Assembly (NCBI RefSeq): GCF_001005295.1
Contig: NZ_LBMK01000008.1
Location: 255,011-313,631, forward strand
Origin: Streptomyces yangpuensis
GTDB taxonomy: Bacteria > Actinomycetota > Actinomycetes > Streptomycetales > Streptomycetaceae
Reading direction: 5' to 3'
Length of the DNA: 58,621 nucleotides
This document shows, piece after piece, positions 10,373 to 19,841 of the stretch. A model generated the notes under the pieces. That model was not told the origin of the DNA, did not search any database, and saw only the letters and a program-made list of their open reading frames with translations. The first letter of the stretch is position 1; each line of letters starts with the position of its first letter. The translations under genes were made by a program, and so were the position numbers.

Positions 10373-11101
10373 ATGAGCGTGGCCGACGGGGGGCGGCAGT
10401 GGCCGGACGAGGTCAGCGTCGAGAACGCGAGGGCGACGCTGCTGCAGCTCCTGGCCCGGGCGGGGGTCCCGTCCGATGACGCACGGCAACTGATCGGGCT
10501 CCTGGAGGCGGGCGCGCTGGCTCTCGCGCACGAGGAGCTGAGCGGCGGCCGGATCGCCGCGGGGGAGAAGGACGAGCCCTACGAGTCGGGCCGGCTCGAC
10601 GGTGCCCGGGACGTCCTGGAGGAGCTCGGAGCCGTCGCCGAGCGGACCCTGGTACGGGCCGTCGGAGCGGCAGGGGAGCAGGGCACGGCGGGGGAGCGCC
10701 CTCGGGCCAGACGCATGGAGGTGGAACGGGCCCGGGTGGCGGTCACACCGCTGTACCTGTCGTTCACCGAGGTCTCGGAGCTGGATCCGGAGGTGACGGA
10801 CGAGGTCCTCGCCGCCGTCCTCGGCACGATGAGCCCCCGGCAGCGGGCGGGATACGCCGGCCGGCTGACGGATTTCGCCGCGGACCACCAGGCCCGGCTG
10901 GAGCGGATGTTCGCCGGCTACGGACCGGGGAGCGCCATCACGATGCACGGCCGCTATTCGCTGCTCCACTCCGCCACGAGCATCGCCGTGCTGGAGCGGC
11001 TCGCCGCCGCGCCGCGGGAGCTGCGCGAGGAGTGGGACGCCGTGGAGCTGCCGCCTGCGTGGCTGGACGGGCTGACGACCGCCTGGAACGCCCCCGCCTG
11101 A
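10373..11101 (+). CDS. Uncharacterised soluble protein
   Basis: A 242-residue protein with no signal peptide or membrane segment and mostly predicted helical composition, rich in Ala, Glu, Arg and Leu. A linker-like stretch (GAAGEQGTAGERPRAR) sits near residue 100, separating an N-terminal helical part from a C-terminal helical part. ATG 10373 has a strong GAGGAGGA site 3-4 bases upstream. I recognise no catalytic motif. It stands alone between two terminators. Confidence 0.7.
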   Translation: MSVADGGRQWPDEVSVENARATLLQLLARAGVPSDDARQLIGLLEAGALALAHEELSGGRIAAGEKDEPYESGRLDGARDVLEELGAVAERTLVRAVGAAGEQGTAGERPRARRMEVERARVAVTPLYLSFTEVSELDPEVTDEVLAAVLGTMSPRQRAGYAGRLTDFAADHQARLERMFAGYGPGSAITMHGRYSLLHSATSIAVLERLAAAPRELREEWDAVELPPAWLDGLTTAWNAPA

Positions 11102-11150
11102 CCCGCCACCTGACCGCCGTCGCGTCGCGGCGAACGCGGTCGTCGTCACC

Positions 11151-11179
11151 AGCCGCCCGGGCCGTCCCGCCGGGCGGCT
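11151..11179 (+). terminator. Terminator hairpin
   Basis: Perfect 10-bp arms AGCCGCCCGG / CCGGGCGGCT with a 9-base loop, then TTCTC; 50 bases after the upstream stop. Confidence 0.65.
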
Positions 11180-11235
11180 TCTCGTTGTGCCGGGCCGTTG
11201 GGCCGTCGGGAATACCTCGGCCGCACCCCCCGTTC

Positions 11236-11276
11236 CCGGGTATAGTTGAATCGTAAACAATCTTGGGAAGGGGAGC
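11236..11276 (+). promoter_or_regulatory. AT-rich promoter and RBS of the monooxygenase pair
   Basis: A locally AT-rich stretch in GC-rich DNA. TATAGT at 11241-11246 is a good -10 candidate; TTG-n9-CAA (11246-11260) forms a short imperfect dyad that may be an operator. AAGGGGAG directly precedes the ATG at 11278. Confidence 0.4.
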
Positions 11277-11277
11277 C

Positions 11278-12399
11278 ATGCGGTTCGGGATCTTCACAGT
11301 CGGTGACGTCACGGCCGATCCGACGACCGGACGCGTGCCCAGCGAGCACGAACGCATCAAGGCGATGCTCGCCATCGCGCAGAAGGCCGAGGAGGTCGGC
11401 CTCGACGTCTTCGCCACCGGCGAGCACCACAACCCGCCGTTCGTCCCCTCCTCGCCGACCACGATGCTCGGCTACATCGCCGCACGCACCGAGAACCTGA
11501 TCCTGTCCACGTCGACGACGCTGATCACCACGAACGACCCGGTGAAGATCGCCGAGGACTTCGCGATGCTCCAGCACGTCGCGGACGGCCGCGTCGACGT
11601 GATGACGGGCCGCGGCAACACCGGACCGGTCTACCCCTGGTTCGGCAAGGACATCCGCGACGGCATCGACCTCGCCATCGAGAACTACGCCCTGCTGCGC
11701 CGCCTCTGGGACGAGGACGTCGTCACCTGGAAGGGCAAGTTCCGCACGCCGCTGCAGTCCTTCACCTCCACCCCCCGCCCCCTCGACGGCGTCGCGCCCT
11801 TCGTATGGCACGGCTCCATCCGCTCGCCCGAGATCGCCGAACAGGCCGCGTACTACGGCGACGGCTTCTTCCACAACAACATCTTCTGGCCGGCCTCCCA
11901 CACCGAGCAGATGGTGAACCTCTACCGGCAGCGCTACGCCCACTACGGACACGGCACCCCCGAACAGGCCATCGTCGGCCTCGGCGGCCAGGTATTCATG
12001 CGCAAGAACTCGCAGGACGCGGTGCGCGAGTTCCGTCCGTACTTCGACAACGCGCCCGTCTACGGCCACGGCCCGTCCCTGGAGGAGTTCACCTCCCAGA
12101 CGCCGCTGACCGTCGGCTCCCCGCAGGAGGTCATCGAGCGGACGCTCTCCTTCCGGGACTACGTCGGCGACTACCAGCGCCAGCTGTTCCTGATGGACCA
12201 CGCGGGCCTGCCTCTGAAGACCGTCCTGGAGCAGCTCGACCTGCTGGGCGAGGAGGTCGTCCCGGTGCTGCGCAAGGAGTTCGCGAACATGCGCCGGGCC
12301 GGCGTACCCGACGCGCCGACGCACTCGGCCCGGGTCGCGGCCGCCGCCCAGGAGACCACGCAGGACGCGAAGGACATGAAGGAGGAGACGCAGGCATGA
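11278..12399 (+). CDS. Luciferase-like flavin monooxygenase (CE1758-type)
   Basis: A 373-residue TIM-barrel protein of the bacterial-luciferase superfamily. It opens with the typical strand MRFGIFTVGDV and has FATGEHHN, LSTSTTLITTNDPVKIAEDFAMLQHVADGRVDVMTGRGN and a conserved SPEIAEQAA segment. The length and especially the partner FMN reductase encoded in the next, overlapping gene fit the paired CE1758/CE1759 subfamily, in which the reductase supplies reduced FMN to the oxygenase. The substrate is unknown. ATG 11278 is preferred over the in-frame TTG at 11263 because AAGGGGAG precedes it. Confidence 0.85.
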   Translation: MRFGIFTVGDVTADPTTGRVPSEHERIKAMLAIAQKAEEVGLDVFATGEHHNPPFVPSSPTTMLGYIAARTENLILSTSTTLITTNDPVKIAEDFAMLQHVADGRVDVMTGRGNTGPVYPWFGKDIRDGIDLAIENYALLRRLWDEDVVTWKGKFRTPLQSFTSTPRPLDGVAPFVWHGSIRSPEIAEQAAYYGDGFFHNNIFWPASHTEQMVNLYRQRYAHYGHGTPEQAIVGLGGQVFMRKNSQDAVREFRPYFDNAPVYGHGPSLEEFTSQTPLTVGSPQEVIERTLSFRDYVGDYQRQLFLMDHAGLPLKTVLEQLDLLGEEVVPVLRKEFANMRRAGVPDAPTHSARVAAAAQETTQDAKDMKEETQA

Positions 12400-13058
12400 A
12401 GATCGTCGTCGTATCGGCCGGGCTGAGCTCACCCTCCTCCACCCGGCTGCTCGCCGACCGGCTCGCGGCCGCGACCCTGCAGCACGTGGACGCCGAGACC
12501 GAAGTGATCGAACTACGGGAGCTGGCGACGGAGATCGCCCAGCACTTCGTCACCGGGTTCCCGCCCGCCAGGCTGGCCGCCGCGCTCGACGCGGTGGCCG
12601 CCGCGGACGGTCTGATCGCCGTGACGCCGGTGTTCGCGGCCTCCTACAGCGGCCTGTTCAAGTCCTTCTTCGACCTCATCGACAAGGACGCCCTCACCGG
12701 CAAACCGGTGCTCCTCGGCGCGACCGGCGGCACGGCCCGGCATTCCCTGGTCACCGAACACGCCCTGCGCCCGCTCTTCACCTACCTGCGAGCGCTCGTC
12801 CTGCCGACCGCCGTCTACGCGGCCTCGGAGGACTGGGGCGAGGAGGGACTGGCGCAGCGGATCGCGCGTGCGGGCGCCGAACTGGCACGGTTCACCGCCC
12901 CCGCCGCGGTTCCCGGCGCGGGCACCGCCCCCGACGTCGACACTGCCGCCGCGATCGCGCCGCGTTCGCCGACCGGGGCGATCACGTCGGTGGATCCGGC
13001 GGACGGCTTCGTGACCGTGCCGTTCGAAGAGCGGCTGGCCGCGCTGCGCGTCCCGTAA
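12396..13058 (+). CDS. NADPH-dependent FMN reductase partner (CE1759-type)
   Basis: A 220-residue flavodoxin-like FMN reductase. The phosphate-binding loop SAGLSSPSSTR is at residues 8-18, and TPVFAASYSGLFKSFFDLID matches the conserved GSYSGxxK-type helix of the NADPH-dependent FMN reductase family. It overlaps the monooxygenase stop by four bases (ATGA), indicating coupled translation and a two-component oxygenase. The final 45 residues are an Ala/Pro-rich extension ending in a short ordered-looking segment. The operon closes with an exceptionally long terminator stem. Confidence 0.85.
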   Translation: MKIVVVSAGLSSPSSTRLLADRLAAATLQHVDAETEVIELRELATEIAQHFVTGFPPARLAAALDAVAAADGLIAVTPVFAASYSGLFKSFFDLIDKDALTGKPVLLGATGGTARHSLVTEHALRPLFTYLRALVLPTAVYAASEDWGEEGLAQRIARAGAELARFTAPAAVPGAGTAPDVDTAAAIAPRSPTGAITSVDPADGFVTVPFEERLAALRVP

Positions 13059-13080
13059 CCGCCGCAGCCCCTCCTCACCG

Positions 13081-13129
13081 CTGCCCGCTGCCCGCCGCCC
13101 GCCGAACCCGGGCGGTGGGCAGCGGGCGG
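13081..13129 (+). terminator. Very long terminator stem
   Basis: Arms 13084-13101 and 13109-13126 pair over 18 bp with one G-U, and extend to about 21 bp counting flanking pairs; loop of 7 bases. It starts 23 bases after the FMN reductase stop. Confidence 0.8.
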
Positions 13130-13194
13130 ACCGGGGCCGGGTGCCCCGAAATTCGATGGGGCCGAGGCCACCCCGTCGGGCACAATGCCCAGCG

Positions 13195-16100
13195 ATGATC
13201 TCGACCGCAGACGAACTGCTCGCCGCCCTCGCACCCCTGCCGCACGCCGCCCGGCTCCGGTACACCGCCGTCACCGCCCACCGGCTGGCAGCCCGGAACG
13301 GAGCCCTGCGGGACCTCCTCACCGCCCTGGACGCGCGCGGCCCCTACGAGCGCCGCCTCGCCGCACTGGCCGCCCTCACCGGCGGTGAACTCGGGCACCT
13401 CGCCGCCCGGCTCGGCGACAGCGACCCCGTCGTCCGCCGGTACGCGCTGCGCGGCGCCCGCCGACTGCCCGTCCCGGACGCCGCCGTCGAGGCCGCGTAC
13501 GACGACGCGCCCGCCGCGGTCCGGGCGGACCTGGCACGACTGCTGCGCGACGGACGACGCACCCGGCTCGCGGAGCGGCTGGCCCTCAGGGCGCGCACCG
13601 CGTACGGCGACCGGGACGCCGCCCGCCTCCTGCCGGGCTGCTCGCCGCAGTTCGCGGCCGCGCTGCTGCCCGAACTCGCCGGGGCGCTCGCCTTCGAGGA
13701 CTGGGGCGTACTGGCCGCCCGCCACCCCGCCGCCGTCCTCGACCACGCGGAACGCGAACTCGCCGGGCTTCCCGCGCAGTTGCGTGAAGTCTGGTGGAAG
13801 CAGCACGCCACTGCCCTCGCTGCCGCCCTGCCCGCCGCCCCGGAGCGGGTCCTGGACCTGCTGGAACGCCACGGCCCGGACAACCTGCCCGATCCCGTGC
13901 ACGGCGGGTTGGGCCACCTCGTCGCGGTGGACGCCGAGCGCGTCGCACGCTGGTACGCCGACCCCGCGCGGGCGGGGGCACGGTGGGAACGGACACCCGG
14001 CCCGGCCGTCATGCGGCAGCTGGTGAAGGCCGACCCGCCGTCCCTGAACCGGCTCGGGGCGCGGTGGTTCCACCGGGGCGCCTTCACCACCCTCCTGCGG
14101 TCGATGCCCCCGGCACGCCGCCCCGCCTTCGTGGACGCCGTCGTCGCCGCGGCCGGTCCCCGCCCGAACGTCCACGTGCACGAGGAGGTACTCGCCCTCC
14201 TGCCGGCCGCCGAGCGGCACGCCCGGGCCCGCGCGGCGATCGAGGGGCTCGGCACCGGAGGCGACAGAGGCTGGGGCCTGTGGGGTCCGCTCTCCCTGCT
14301 GCCGCCCGCCGAGGCCCGCCCAGGACTGCTGGCCGCCCTCGGTACCTGCGACGCGGACGACCGCGGCTCCCTCTGGGCGCAGCTGAGCCTCAACGCCGGC
14401 TACACCCGCGACCCGGAAGAGGTGGCCGAGATCCTCGCGCTGGCTGCGGGCCGGCTGGTCAACGAGCGCGACCCCGTACGCCACGATGCCCTCGCCGCCT
14501 TCGCCGATCTGCCCGCACCGCTGCTCGTACGCGCCCTCGGGGCCGGCGCACCCGCCGCCGGCCGCAGCGGGGCCGCGTCGCTCGAACGACTGTGCCTGGA
14601 CGCCCTGCGGGCCCGGGACTGCTCCGAGGGAACCCGGAACACCCTCCGGACCCTGGCCGTGACCCTGCTCGGCACCGCCCCCGGTACGCCGGCCGGTTCC
14701 GCCGCCCTGCGGAGCGCCGTACGCATGCTGGAGGCGCTGACCGCGCACACCGGCACCGTGGACCTCGGACCTGAGGGCAGCATCGCGCGCACCGGCGCGA
14801 TCCGCGCGGCCCTCGACGCCCTCGGCCCGTGGCTGGACCGTGCCACCGCCCAGGGGGACATCGCGCCGCTGCTCGCGTTCGTCACGGCCTGCGGCCGCCG
14901 TGCGCACCGGATCCCCGAACTCCGGCACCGCCTCGAACAGGCCCTCCGGACGTGCCCGGACACCCACTTCGGCGACGTCGCCGAGGCCTGGCTGGCCGAC
15001 CCGGCGACCCGCGGCGCCCGCGTCACCGAGCTGCTGGCGCGGGAGCCCTCCGTGGTGTTCCTGCCCGCGGTGCTCGCCGTACTGGCGGCCGAGCGCACCG
15101 ACCTGCTGGACTGCGCTCTGCCCGAGGCCCCGCCCCCGGGCGGCCGATTCCCGGCGGCCGGCACCGCCCGGCCGCTGCCCCCCTTCCGGTACGCCGACCG
15201 GTGGCTGCCCCGGCAGCAGGAGGCCGCGGTCCGGCTGGCCGCGGCCGTCGTGGCCGACACCGGCCGCGGTCTCGACGAACGGGCCGCGCTGCTGCGTGCG
15301 GTGGCGCCGGTGCCGGAGTACGGGCGTGCCCTGCTCCAGCGGTACATCGGCCAGGCCGGCCACTCCGCCTCCGGCCGCTCCGAGTCCGGCGCTGCCGAGT
15401 CCCGCCACTCCGCCTCCGGCCGCTCCGGGTCCGTCGCCGCAGACCCTGCCGACGCCACGTCCCTCGATGCCGAGTCCGCGCCGACGGCCCTGACAGCAGT
15501 CCTGACGGCAGCGGCCCTGGACGCCTCCGCCCACCTGCACGACCCGGCCTCCGTCCTCGGCGCCCTGCTCGACCACGCGGGGGACGACAGGGCGGCGGCC
15601 GCCTGGTCCGCAGCCGGCCGTGCGGCCGCCCACGCCCGTCCCAGCCGCGTCGAGGCCGTGCTCCGTGACGTCCTGACCCGCGAGAGCGGGGTGAAGGTGA
15701 CCGTGCGGAAGGCGGCTGCCCGGCTCGCCGTCGGACACCTCGCCCCGGGCGCCTCCTCCGCGCTCCTGTCCACCGTCGCCCGTACCCCGGGCGTCCATCA
15801 GGATGTGCACGCCACGGTCGTCGGCCTGGCCCCGGCGCTCCTGCCGGACGAGGACATGTGGGCGCTCCTGGAGTCGGCGGCCGCCCACGGGCCCGACGTC
15901 GCCCGGCGCGCGCTCCTGGACCGGGGCCCGACGGCCCTCGCGCCGGCCCACCGGTCCCGCTACGGGGAACTCGTCGCCCGACTGCCCCTGGTCGCCGAGG
16001 AATGCACGGCGAACGCAGCCCTGGGCGTTCTCGAGTACTGGGCGCCCTACGCACCCGCGGCCGGCAGAGTGCTGGCGGACGTCTACACCGACCTCGCATC

Positions 16101-16749
16101 GCCCCTGAGCGAATGGCGGGCGCGGTCCGGACTGACGCAGCTCGCCCAGTCCGAACTGCCGCACCCGCTGGGTGGCGTGGCTCCGGGCAGCCTCCTCCAC
16201 GGCGTGGTGGAACGGCTGCTGGCCCTCATCGCGGCCGGAGAGCCGGAGGGCGGCGGACCCGGTGGTGACCTGCCGGCCCGCCGTCGCCTGGACTCCCTGC
16301 TCGCCTCATGGATCCGCGACCACCGGATGTGCGCGGCCCTGGCCCGCCGGCTGGCGAACGAACCGCAACTCACCGCCACCCGCACCGCCCTGCTCGTCCG
16401 GGCCGTCGACCTGGCGGGGCCCGAGCCGGACATCCTCCTCGCGCTCCGCGAGCTGGCCGCGGCCATCGGGGACCGCCCGGTCCTCGCGGGCCGGGTGGCG
16501 GAGGACCTCAAGTCCGCACACCGGTACGGCGAACCGCTCGCCGCTCCCGCCGCCGCCCTCGCCGCGACCGGTTCCCTGGGCGGCGACGGCGGACTCGTCG
16601 AAGGCCTCCTCGCCGTCGGCCTGGCCACGGCACTCGGCATCCGCCACAACTGGCCGGAGACCTGCCGCGCCACCGTCGTCGCGCTGCGCCGCCACCCCGA
16701 ACCGGAGGTCAGGGAGACGGCGTACGCCACGGTCCTCGACGGCCACTGA
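13195..16749 (+). CDS. Large HEAT-type helical-repeat protein
   Basis: An 1184-residue protein made almost entirely of short Ala/Leu/Arg-rich helices. Repeated units of the form LGDSDPVVRRYALRGARRL and RHPEPEVRETAYATVLDGH are typical of HEAT/ARM-like repeats, which usually form protein-interaction solenoids. No catalytic motif, signal peptide or membrane segment is visible. Residues about 720-760 hold a Ser/Gly-rich linker with an internal duplication (HSASGRS twice), matching a 22-bp DNA repeat near 15360 and 15406. ATG 13195 follows a weakly purine-rich leader. It stands alone; function unknown. Confidence 0.85.
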   Translation: MISTADELLAALAPLPHAARLRYTAVTAHRLAARNGALRDLLTALDARGPYERRLAALAALTGGELGHLAARLGDSDPVVRRYALRGARRLPVPDAAVEAAYDDAPAAVRADLARLLRDGRRTRLAERLALRARTAYGDRDAARLLPGCSPQFAAALLPELAGALAFEDWGVLAARHPAAVLDHAERELAGLPAQLREVWWKQHATALAAALPAAPERVLDLLERHGPDNLPDPVHGGLGHLVAVDAERVARWYADPARAGARWERTPGPAVMRQLVKADPPSLNRLGARWFHRGAFTTLLRSMPPARRPAFVDAVVAAAGPRPNVHVHEEVLALLPAAERHARARAAIEGLGTGGDRGWGLWGPLSLLPPAEARPGLLAALGTCDADDRGSLWAQLSLNAGYTRDPEEVAEILALAAGRLVNERDPVRHDALAAFADLPAPLLVRALGAGAPAAGRSGAASLERLCLDALRARDCSEGTRNTLRTLAVTLLGTAPGTPAGSAALRSAVRMLEALTAHTGTVDLGPEGSIARTGAIRAALDALGPWLDRATAQGDIAPLLAFVTACGRRAHRIPELRHRLEQALRTCPDTHFGDVAEAWLADPATRGARVTELLAREPSVVFLPAVLAVLAAERTDLLDCALPEAPPPGGRFPAAGTARPLPPFRYADRWLPRQQEAAVRLAAAVVADTGRGLDERAALLRAVAPVPEYGRALLQRYIGQAGHSASGRSESGAAESRHSASGRSGSVAADPADATSLDAESAPTALTAVLTAAALDASAHLHDPASVLGALLDHAGDDRAAAAWSAAGRAAAHARPSRVEAVLRDVLTRESGVKVTVRKAAARLAVGHLAPGASSALLSTVARTPGVHQDVHATVVGLAPALLPDEDMWALLESAAAHGPDVARRALLDRGPTALAPAHRSRYGELVARLPLVAEECTANAALGVLEYWAPYAPAAGRVLADVYTDLASPLSEWRARSGLTQLAQSELPHPLGGVAPGSLLHGVVERLLALIAAGEPEGGGPGGDLPARRRLDSLLASWIRDHRMCAALARRLANEPQLTATRTALLVRAVDLAGPEPDILLALRELAAAIGDRPVLAGRVAEDLKSAHRYGEPLAAPAAALAATGSLGGDGGLVEGLLAVGLATALGIRHNWPETCRATVVALRRHPEPEVRETAYATVLDGH

Positions 16750-16753
16750 ACCC

Positions 16754-16793
16754 GCGTCGACCGGCGTCGACCGGCGTCGACCGGCGTCGCCCG
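16754..16793. repeat. Tandem 10-bp repeat GCGTCGACCG
   Basis: Three perfect adjacent copies (16754-16763, 16764-16773, 16774-16783) and a fourth with one mismatch, starting 5 bases after the HEAT protein stop and 130 bases before the exporter gene. It could be a slippage-prone repeat or a multi-site operator. Confidence 0.75.
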
Positions 16794-16923
16794 CCGCGGC
16801 AGGCGGGCCGTCGGCGCCGGCGGGTGCCGCCTCAGGCCGGTGCACAGGTGCGGACAGGAGTGGACAGTCACCGCCCCGGCCGGGCATGGAAAGTGGACAC
16901 CGCCCGCCGTGAGGCTGTGCGCC

Positions 16924-18483
16924 ATGAACCTTGGACGTACGAAGGACACCCCGGCCGCCCCGCCCCGCCCGGGGCCCGCACTCGCGGCGCTGGCCGCCGC
17001 GCAGTTCACCGTCATGCTCGCGACCTCGATCGTGAACGTGGCCCTGCCGCAGATCCGGGCCGGGGTGGGACTGTCGGACGGCGGCACCACGTGGGTGGTC
17101 AACGCCTACGGGCTGGCGTTCGGGGCGCTGCTCCTCGCCGGGGGCCGGGCGGCCGACCTCCTCGGCCGCCGCCGGGTGCTGATCGCAGGCCTCGCCCTGT
17201 TCGCCGGGGCCTCGCTGGCGGCGGGACTCGCCGCCACGCCGACGCTGATGATCACCGCCCGCGCCGTGCAGGGTCTCGGCGCCGCCGTCATCGCCCCGGC
17301 CGCGCTCGCCCTGGCGATGGACCTGTTCCCGCCCGGCCCCGCCCGGGGGAGGGCCCTGGGGGTGTGGGGAGCGGTCTCCGGTGCGGGAGGCGCGGTCGGT
17401 GTCCTGCTGGGCGGCGTACTCACCCAGGCGTGGGGCTGGCCATGGGTCTTCCACATCGCCGCTGTGGGAGCGCTGCTGGTTCTGGCCGCGGTGGCGGTGT
17501 CCGTGCCGCGGGGAACCGGCCGGGGGACCGGGCGGTTCGACCTCCCGGGGACGGTCACCGTCACCCTCGCCCTGACCTGCCTGGTCTGGGCGCTGACCAG
17601 CGCACGCGCCCTCGGCTGGACGAACGCCGGAGTGCTCGGCTCCCTCCTCGCCGCCGCCGTACTGTTCGTGGCCTTCGCCGTCGTCGAACGCCGCCGGCCG
17701 GACGCGCTGATCCCGCCGAGGCTGTTCGCCACCGGCCAGGTCGCCGCGGGCAATGTCCTGATGGCGCTGCTGGGGTCCGTGTGGATCGCGCTGTTCTTCT
17801 TCCTTCCGCTCTACCAGCAACAGGTCCTCGGGATGAGCCCCCTGACGACCGGCGCCGGCCAACTTCCCCTCGCCGTGGCCAACATGCTCGGCGCCGTCGC
17901 GGCACCCCGGATCTCCCGGCGCATCGGCGCGACCGCCACCGTGGTCGCGGCCCTGCTCACCGAGGCCGCCGGAATGCTGTGGCTGTCCCGGATGACCGCC
18001 GAGGGGACCTACCTCGTCGACATCCTCGGCCCGAGCGTCCTGGTCGGTCTGGGCCTGAGCGTCGCCTTCGTCCAGCTCACCGCACTCGCCGTGGACGGCG
18101 TCGCCCGGCAGGACGCGGGCCTGGCGGGCGGCCTGGTGAACACCACCCGGCAGGTCGGCGGCGCGATCGGCCTCGCCGCCCTCGCCACCCTGGCCGGCTC
18201 CGTCACCGCCCACGCGTCCGGCCACCAGCCCCCGCTCGAAGCCCTCACCGCCGGCTACCGGACCGCCTTCGCGGTCTCCGCCGCGATCCTGGCGGCCTCC
18301 GCGCTCCTCGCCCTGCCACTCACCCTCACCCGCCAGGCCCGCAGCGCCCGCTGTGCGCTCGTCCCGTGCCGCACGCCCGCAGCCGCGCCGCCGCCCCCAC
18401 AGGGCGGGACGCCCCAACCTGCTTCAGGCCCCGCTCCCACCCCCGCTCCCACCCCCGGGCCGGCCTCCGCTCCGGCCCTCTGA
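16924..18483 (+). CDS. MFS drug exporter, DHA2 (14-TM) family
   Basis: A 519-residue major facilitator of the EmrB/QacA type. Features are the motif AGGRAADLLGRRRVLIAG (loop 2-3), GLGAAVIAPAALALAMDLFPPG and the antiporter motif C-like WGAVSGAGGAVGVLLGGVLTQ in TM5; about 14 hydrophobic segments are visible. Such proteins export drugs or metabolites using the proton gradient. After the last helix there is a proline/alanine-rich cytoplasmic tail of about 50 residues with no membrane character. ATG 16924 is chosen over an upstream GTG. Forty-six bases separate it from an SRPBCC gene, so the two are probably cotranscribed. Confidence 0.88.
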   Translation: MNLGRTKDTPAAPPRPGPALAALAAAQFTVMLATSIVNVALPQIRAGVGLSDGGTTWVVNAYGLAFGALLLAGGRAADLLGRRRVLIAGLALFAGASLAAGLAATPTLMITARAVQGLGAAVIAPAALALAMDLFPPGPARGRALGVWGAVSGAGGAVGVLLGGVLTQAWGWPWVFHIAAVGALLVLAAVAVSVPRGTGRGTGRFDLPGTVTVTLALTCLVWALTSARALGWTNAGVLGSLLAAAVLFVAFAVVERRRPDALIPPRLFATGQVAAGNVLMALLGSVWIALFFFLPLYQQQVLGMSPLTTGAGQLPLAVANMLGAVAAPRISRRIGATATVVAALLTEAAGMLWLSRMTAEGTYLVDILGPSVLVGLGLSVAFVQLTALAVDGVARQDAGLAGGLVNTTRQVGGAIGLAALATLAGSVTAHASGHQPPLEALTAGYRTAFAVSAAILAASALLALPLTLTRQARSARCALVPCRTPAAAPPPPQGGTPQPASGPAPTPAPTPGPASAPAL

Positions 18484-18529
18484 CCCGGAGCCCGAAGACC
18501 CCGCCCGTTCCCGAAAGACAGGACACCGC

Positions 18530-18970
18530 ATGCACTCCATCGACACCACCGCCCCCGTCGTCGTCGGCCTCAGCACGCTGGTCGACGCCCCCCTCGCCAC
18601 CGTCTGGTCGCTGCACACCGCCGTCGACGACTGGCCGGCCTGGAACGCCGGCATCGAGCGGGCGCACCTCGACGGCCCGTTGGCGGTCGGCACCCGCTTC
18701 ACCTGGCTGACCCACGGCATGACCATCACCTCCACCATCCGCGACATCGTCCCCGGAAGGCGGATCGTCTGGGACGGGACCGTTCAGGGCATCGTCGGCA
18801 TCCACGTCTGGACCTTCGAACCGACCGACGCCGGTGTGGTCGTCCACACCGAGGAGTCCTGGAGCGGCGACCCCGTCGACACCGCCGTCGATGAACTCAC
18901 CATGGCCCTCCGGACGTCCCTGCAGAGCTGGCTCGACTGCCTCAAGGCACGCGCCGAACATCCCGCATGA
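18530..18970 (+). CDS. SRPBCC (START/Bet v1-like) family protein
   Basis: A 146-residue protein of the polyketide cyclase/dehydrase-like SRPBCC fold: an N-terminal strand with VDAPLATVWSLHTAVDDWPAWNAGIE, central strands FTWLTHGMTITSTIRDIVPGRRIVWDG, and a long C-terminal helix. These proteins bind small hydrophobic ligands. It sits between an MFS exporter and a membrane protein in one transcription unit, suggesting a role in handling the exported compound, though that is inference. ATG 18530 has AAAGACAGGA upstream. Confidence 0.82.
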   Translation: MHSIDTTAPVVVGLSTLVDAPLATVWSLHTAVDDWPAWNAGIERAHLDGPLAVGTRFTWLTHGMTITSTIRDIVPGRRIVWDGTVQGIVGIHVWTFEPTDAGVVVHTEESWSGDPVDTAVDELTMALRTSLQSWLDCLKARAEHPA

Positions 18971-19083
18971 CGCCTCCACACCTGCCGACCGCGAAACCGC
19001 CGGGCACCCGACGCGCTCCAGGAAACCAAGGCCAAGGCCCCGACCCCGCGCACATCCGTTCCTCACCCCCGGAGAACTCCACC

Positions 19084-19716
19084 GTGACCACTACCGCCCC
19101 CGCCACCCTCCCGCCGGCCGAAGCCGGCACCACCGCGACCAGCCGAGCGGGCGAGGTCGACAGCCGCGCCGCGTACGCCGGCTTCGGACTCGCCTATGTG
19201 CTGGGCCACGGCGCGGCCGCCGCCTCCCACGGCGATTCGCCCCTGCTCGGCCTGCCCGACTGGCTCCCCATGACACTGCTCGGGGCAGGGCTCGTCACCG
19301 GCATCGTCCAGGCCACCCTGGCCGCACTCCGCGCCCAACGCGGAGCCCCCGCCCCCGACGTCCTCGCCGGCAAACTGCTCGGCACCGCCTGGATCGCCGC
19401 CTTCACCGCCCTGGCCCTCGCCATCGCCGGCCTGACCTCCGTACTCGACGCGCCGGAACTCCGGTCCGTCCTGTGGCCCGCCGGATCAGGCATCGTCGTC
19501 GGCCTGCTCTACCTCGCCGAAGGAGCCGTACGCCGCAACGTGCTGCACTACGGCCTCGGCATCTGGCTCGCGCTGACCTCCGGCGCGGTGCTCTCGCTCG
19601 ACGCACCCGGCTTCTACTGGGCCCTCGCGGGCACGGGCGGCGGCGCCTACGCCCTCGCCACGGTGCTCGAAGCCCGCCGCCTCCGCTCCCTCACCCGTCC
19701 CGGGACTCACGACTGA
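19084..19716 (+). CDS. Multi-pass membrane protein of unknown function
   Basis: A 210-residue protein with about five or six hydrophobic segments (for example PMTLLGAGLVTGIVQATLAAL, LGTAWIAAFTALALAIAGL and LHYGLGIWLALTSGAVLSL). I do not recognise the family. GTG 19084 is preferred because GGAG lies about 9 bases upstream; an alternative ATG at 18967 overlaps the SRPBCC stop and would add 39 low-complexity residues. Position suggests cotranscription with the exporter and SRPBCC genes. Confidence 0.7.
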   Translation: MTTTAPATLPPAEAGTTATSRAGEVDSRAAYAGFGLAYVLGHGAAAASHGDSPLLGLPDWLPMTLLGAGLVTGIVQATLAALRAQRGAPAPDVLAGKLLGTAWIAAFTALALAIAGLTSVLDAPELRSVLWPAGSGIVVGLLYLAEGAVRRNVLHYGLGIWLALTSGAVLSLDAPGFYWALAGTGGGAYALATVLEARRLRSLTRPGTHD

Positions 19717-19841
19717 CACCGCGCGTACGCCCCCGGCGCGCCGGACGCGGTGCGCCGGCGTGGCGGGCGGATGGCGGGGCACCATGGCAGACGTCCCGAA
19801 AATCCATCACGTTCTTCGTGCGTTCCCGCGGAGGAGACGCC

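Noticed and set aside
13075..16200. A 1041-residue open frame on the minus strand opposite the HEAT-type gene
   Set aside because: It is the antisense shadow of a high-GC gene: Gly/Arg/Gln-rich with no motif or ribosome binding site, while the plus-strand frame has helical repeats and normal composition.
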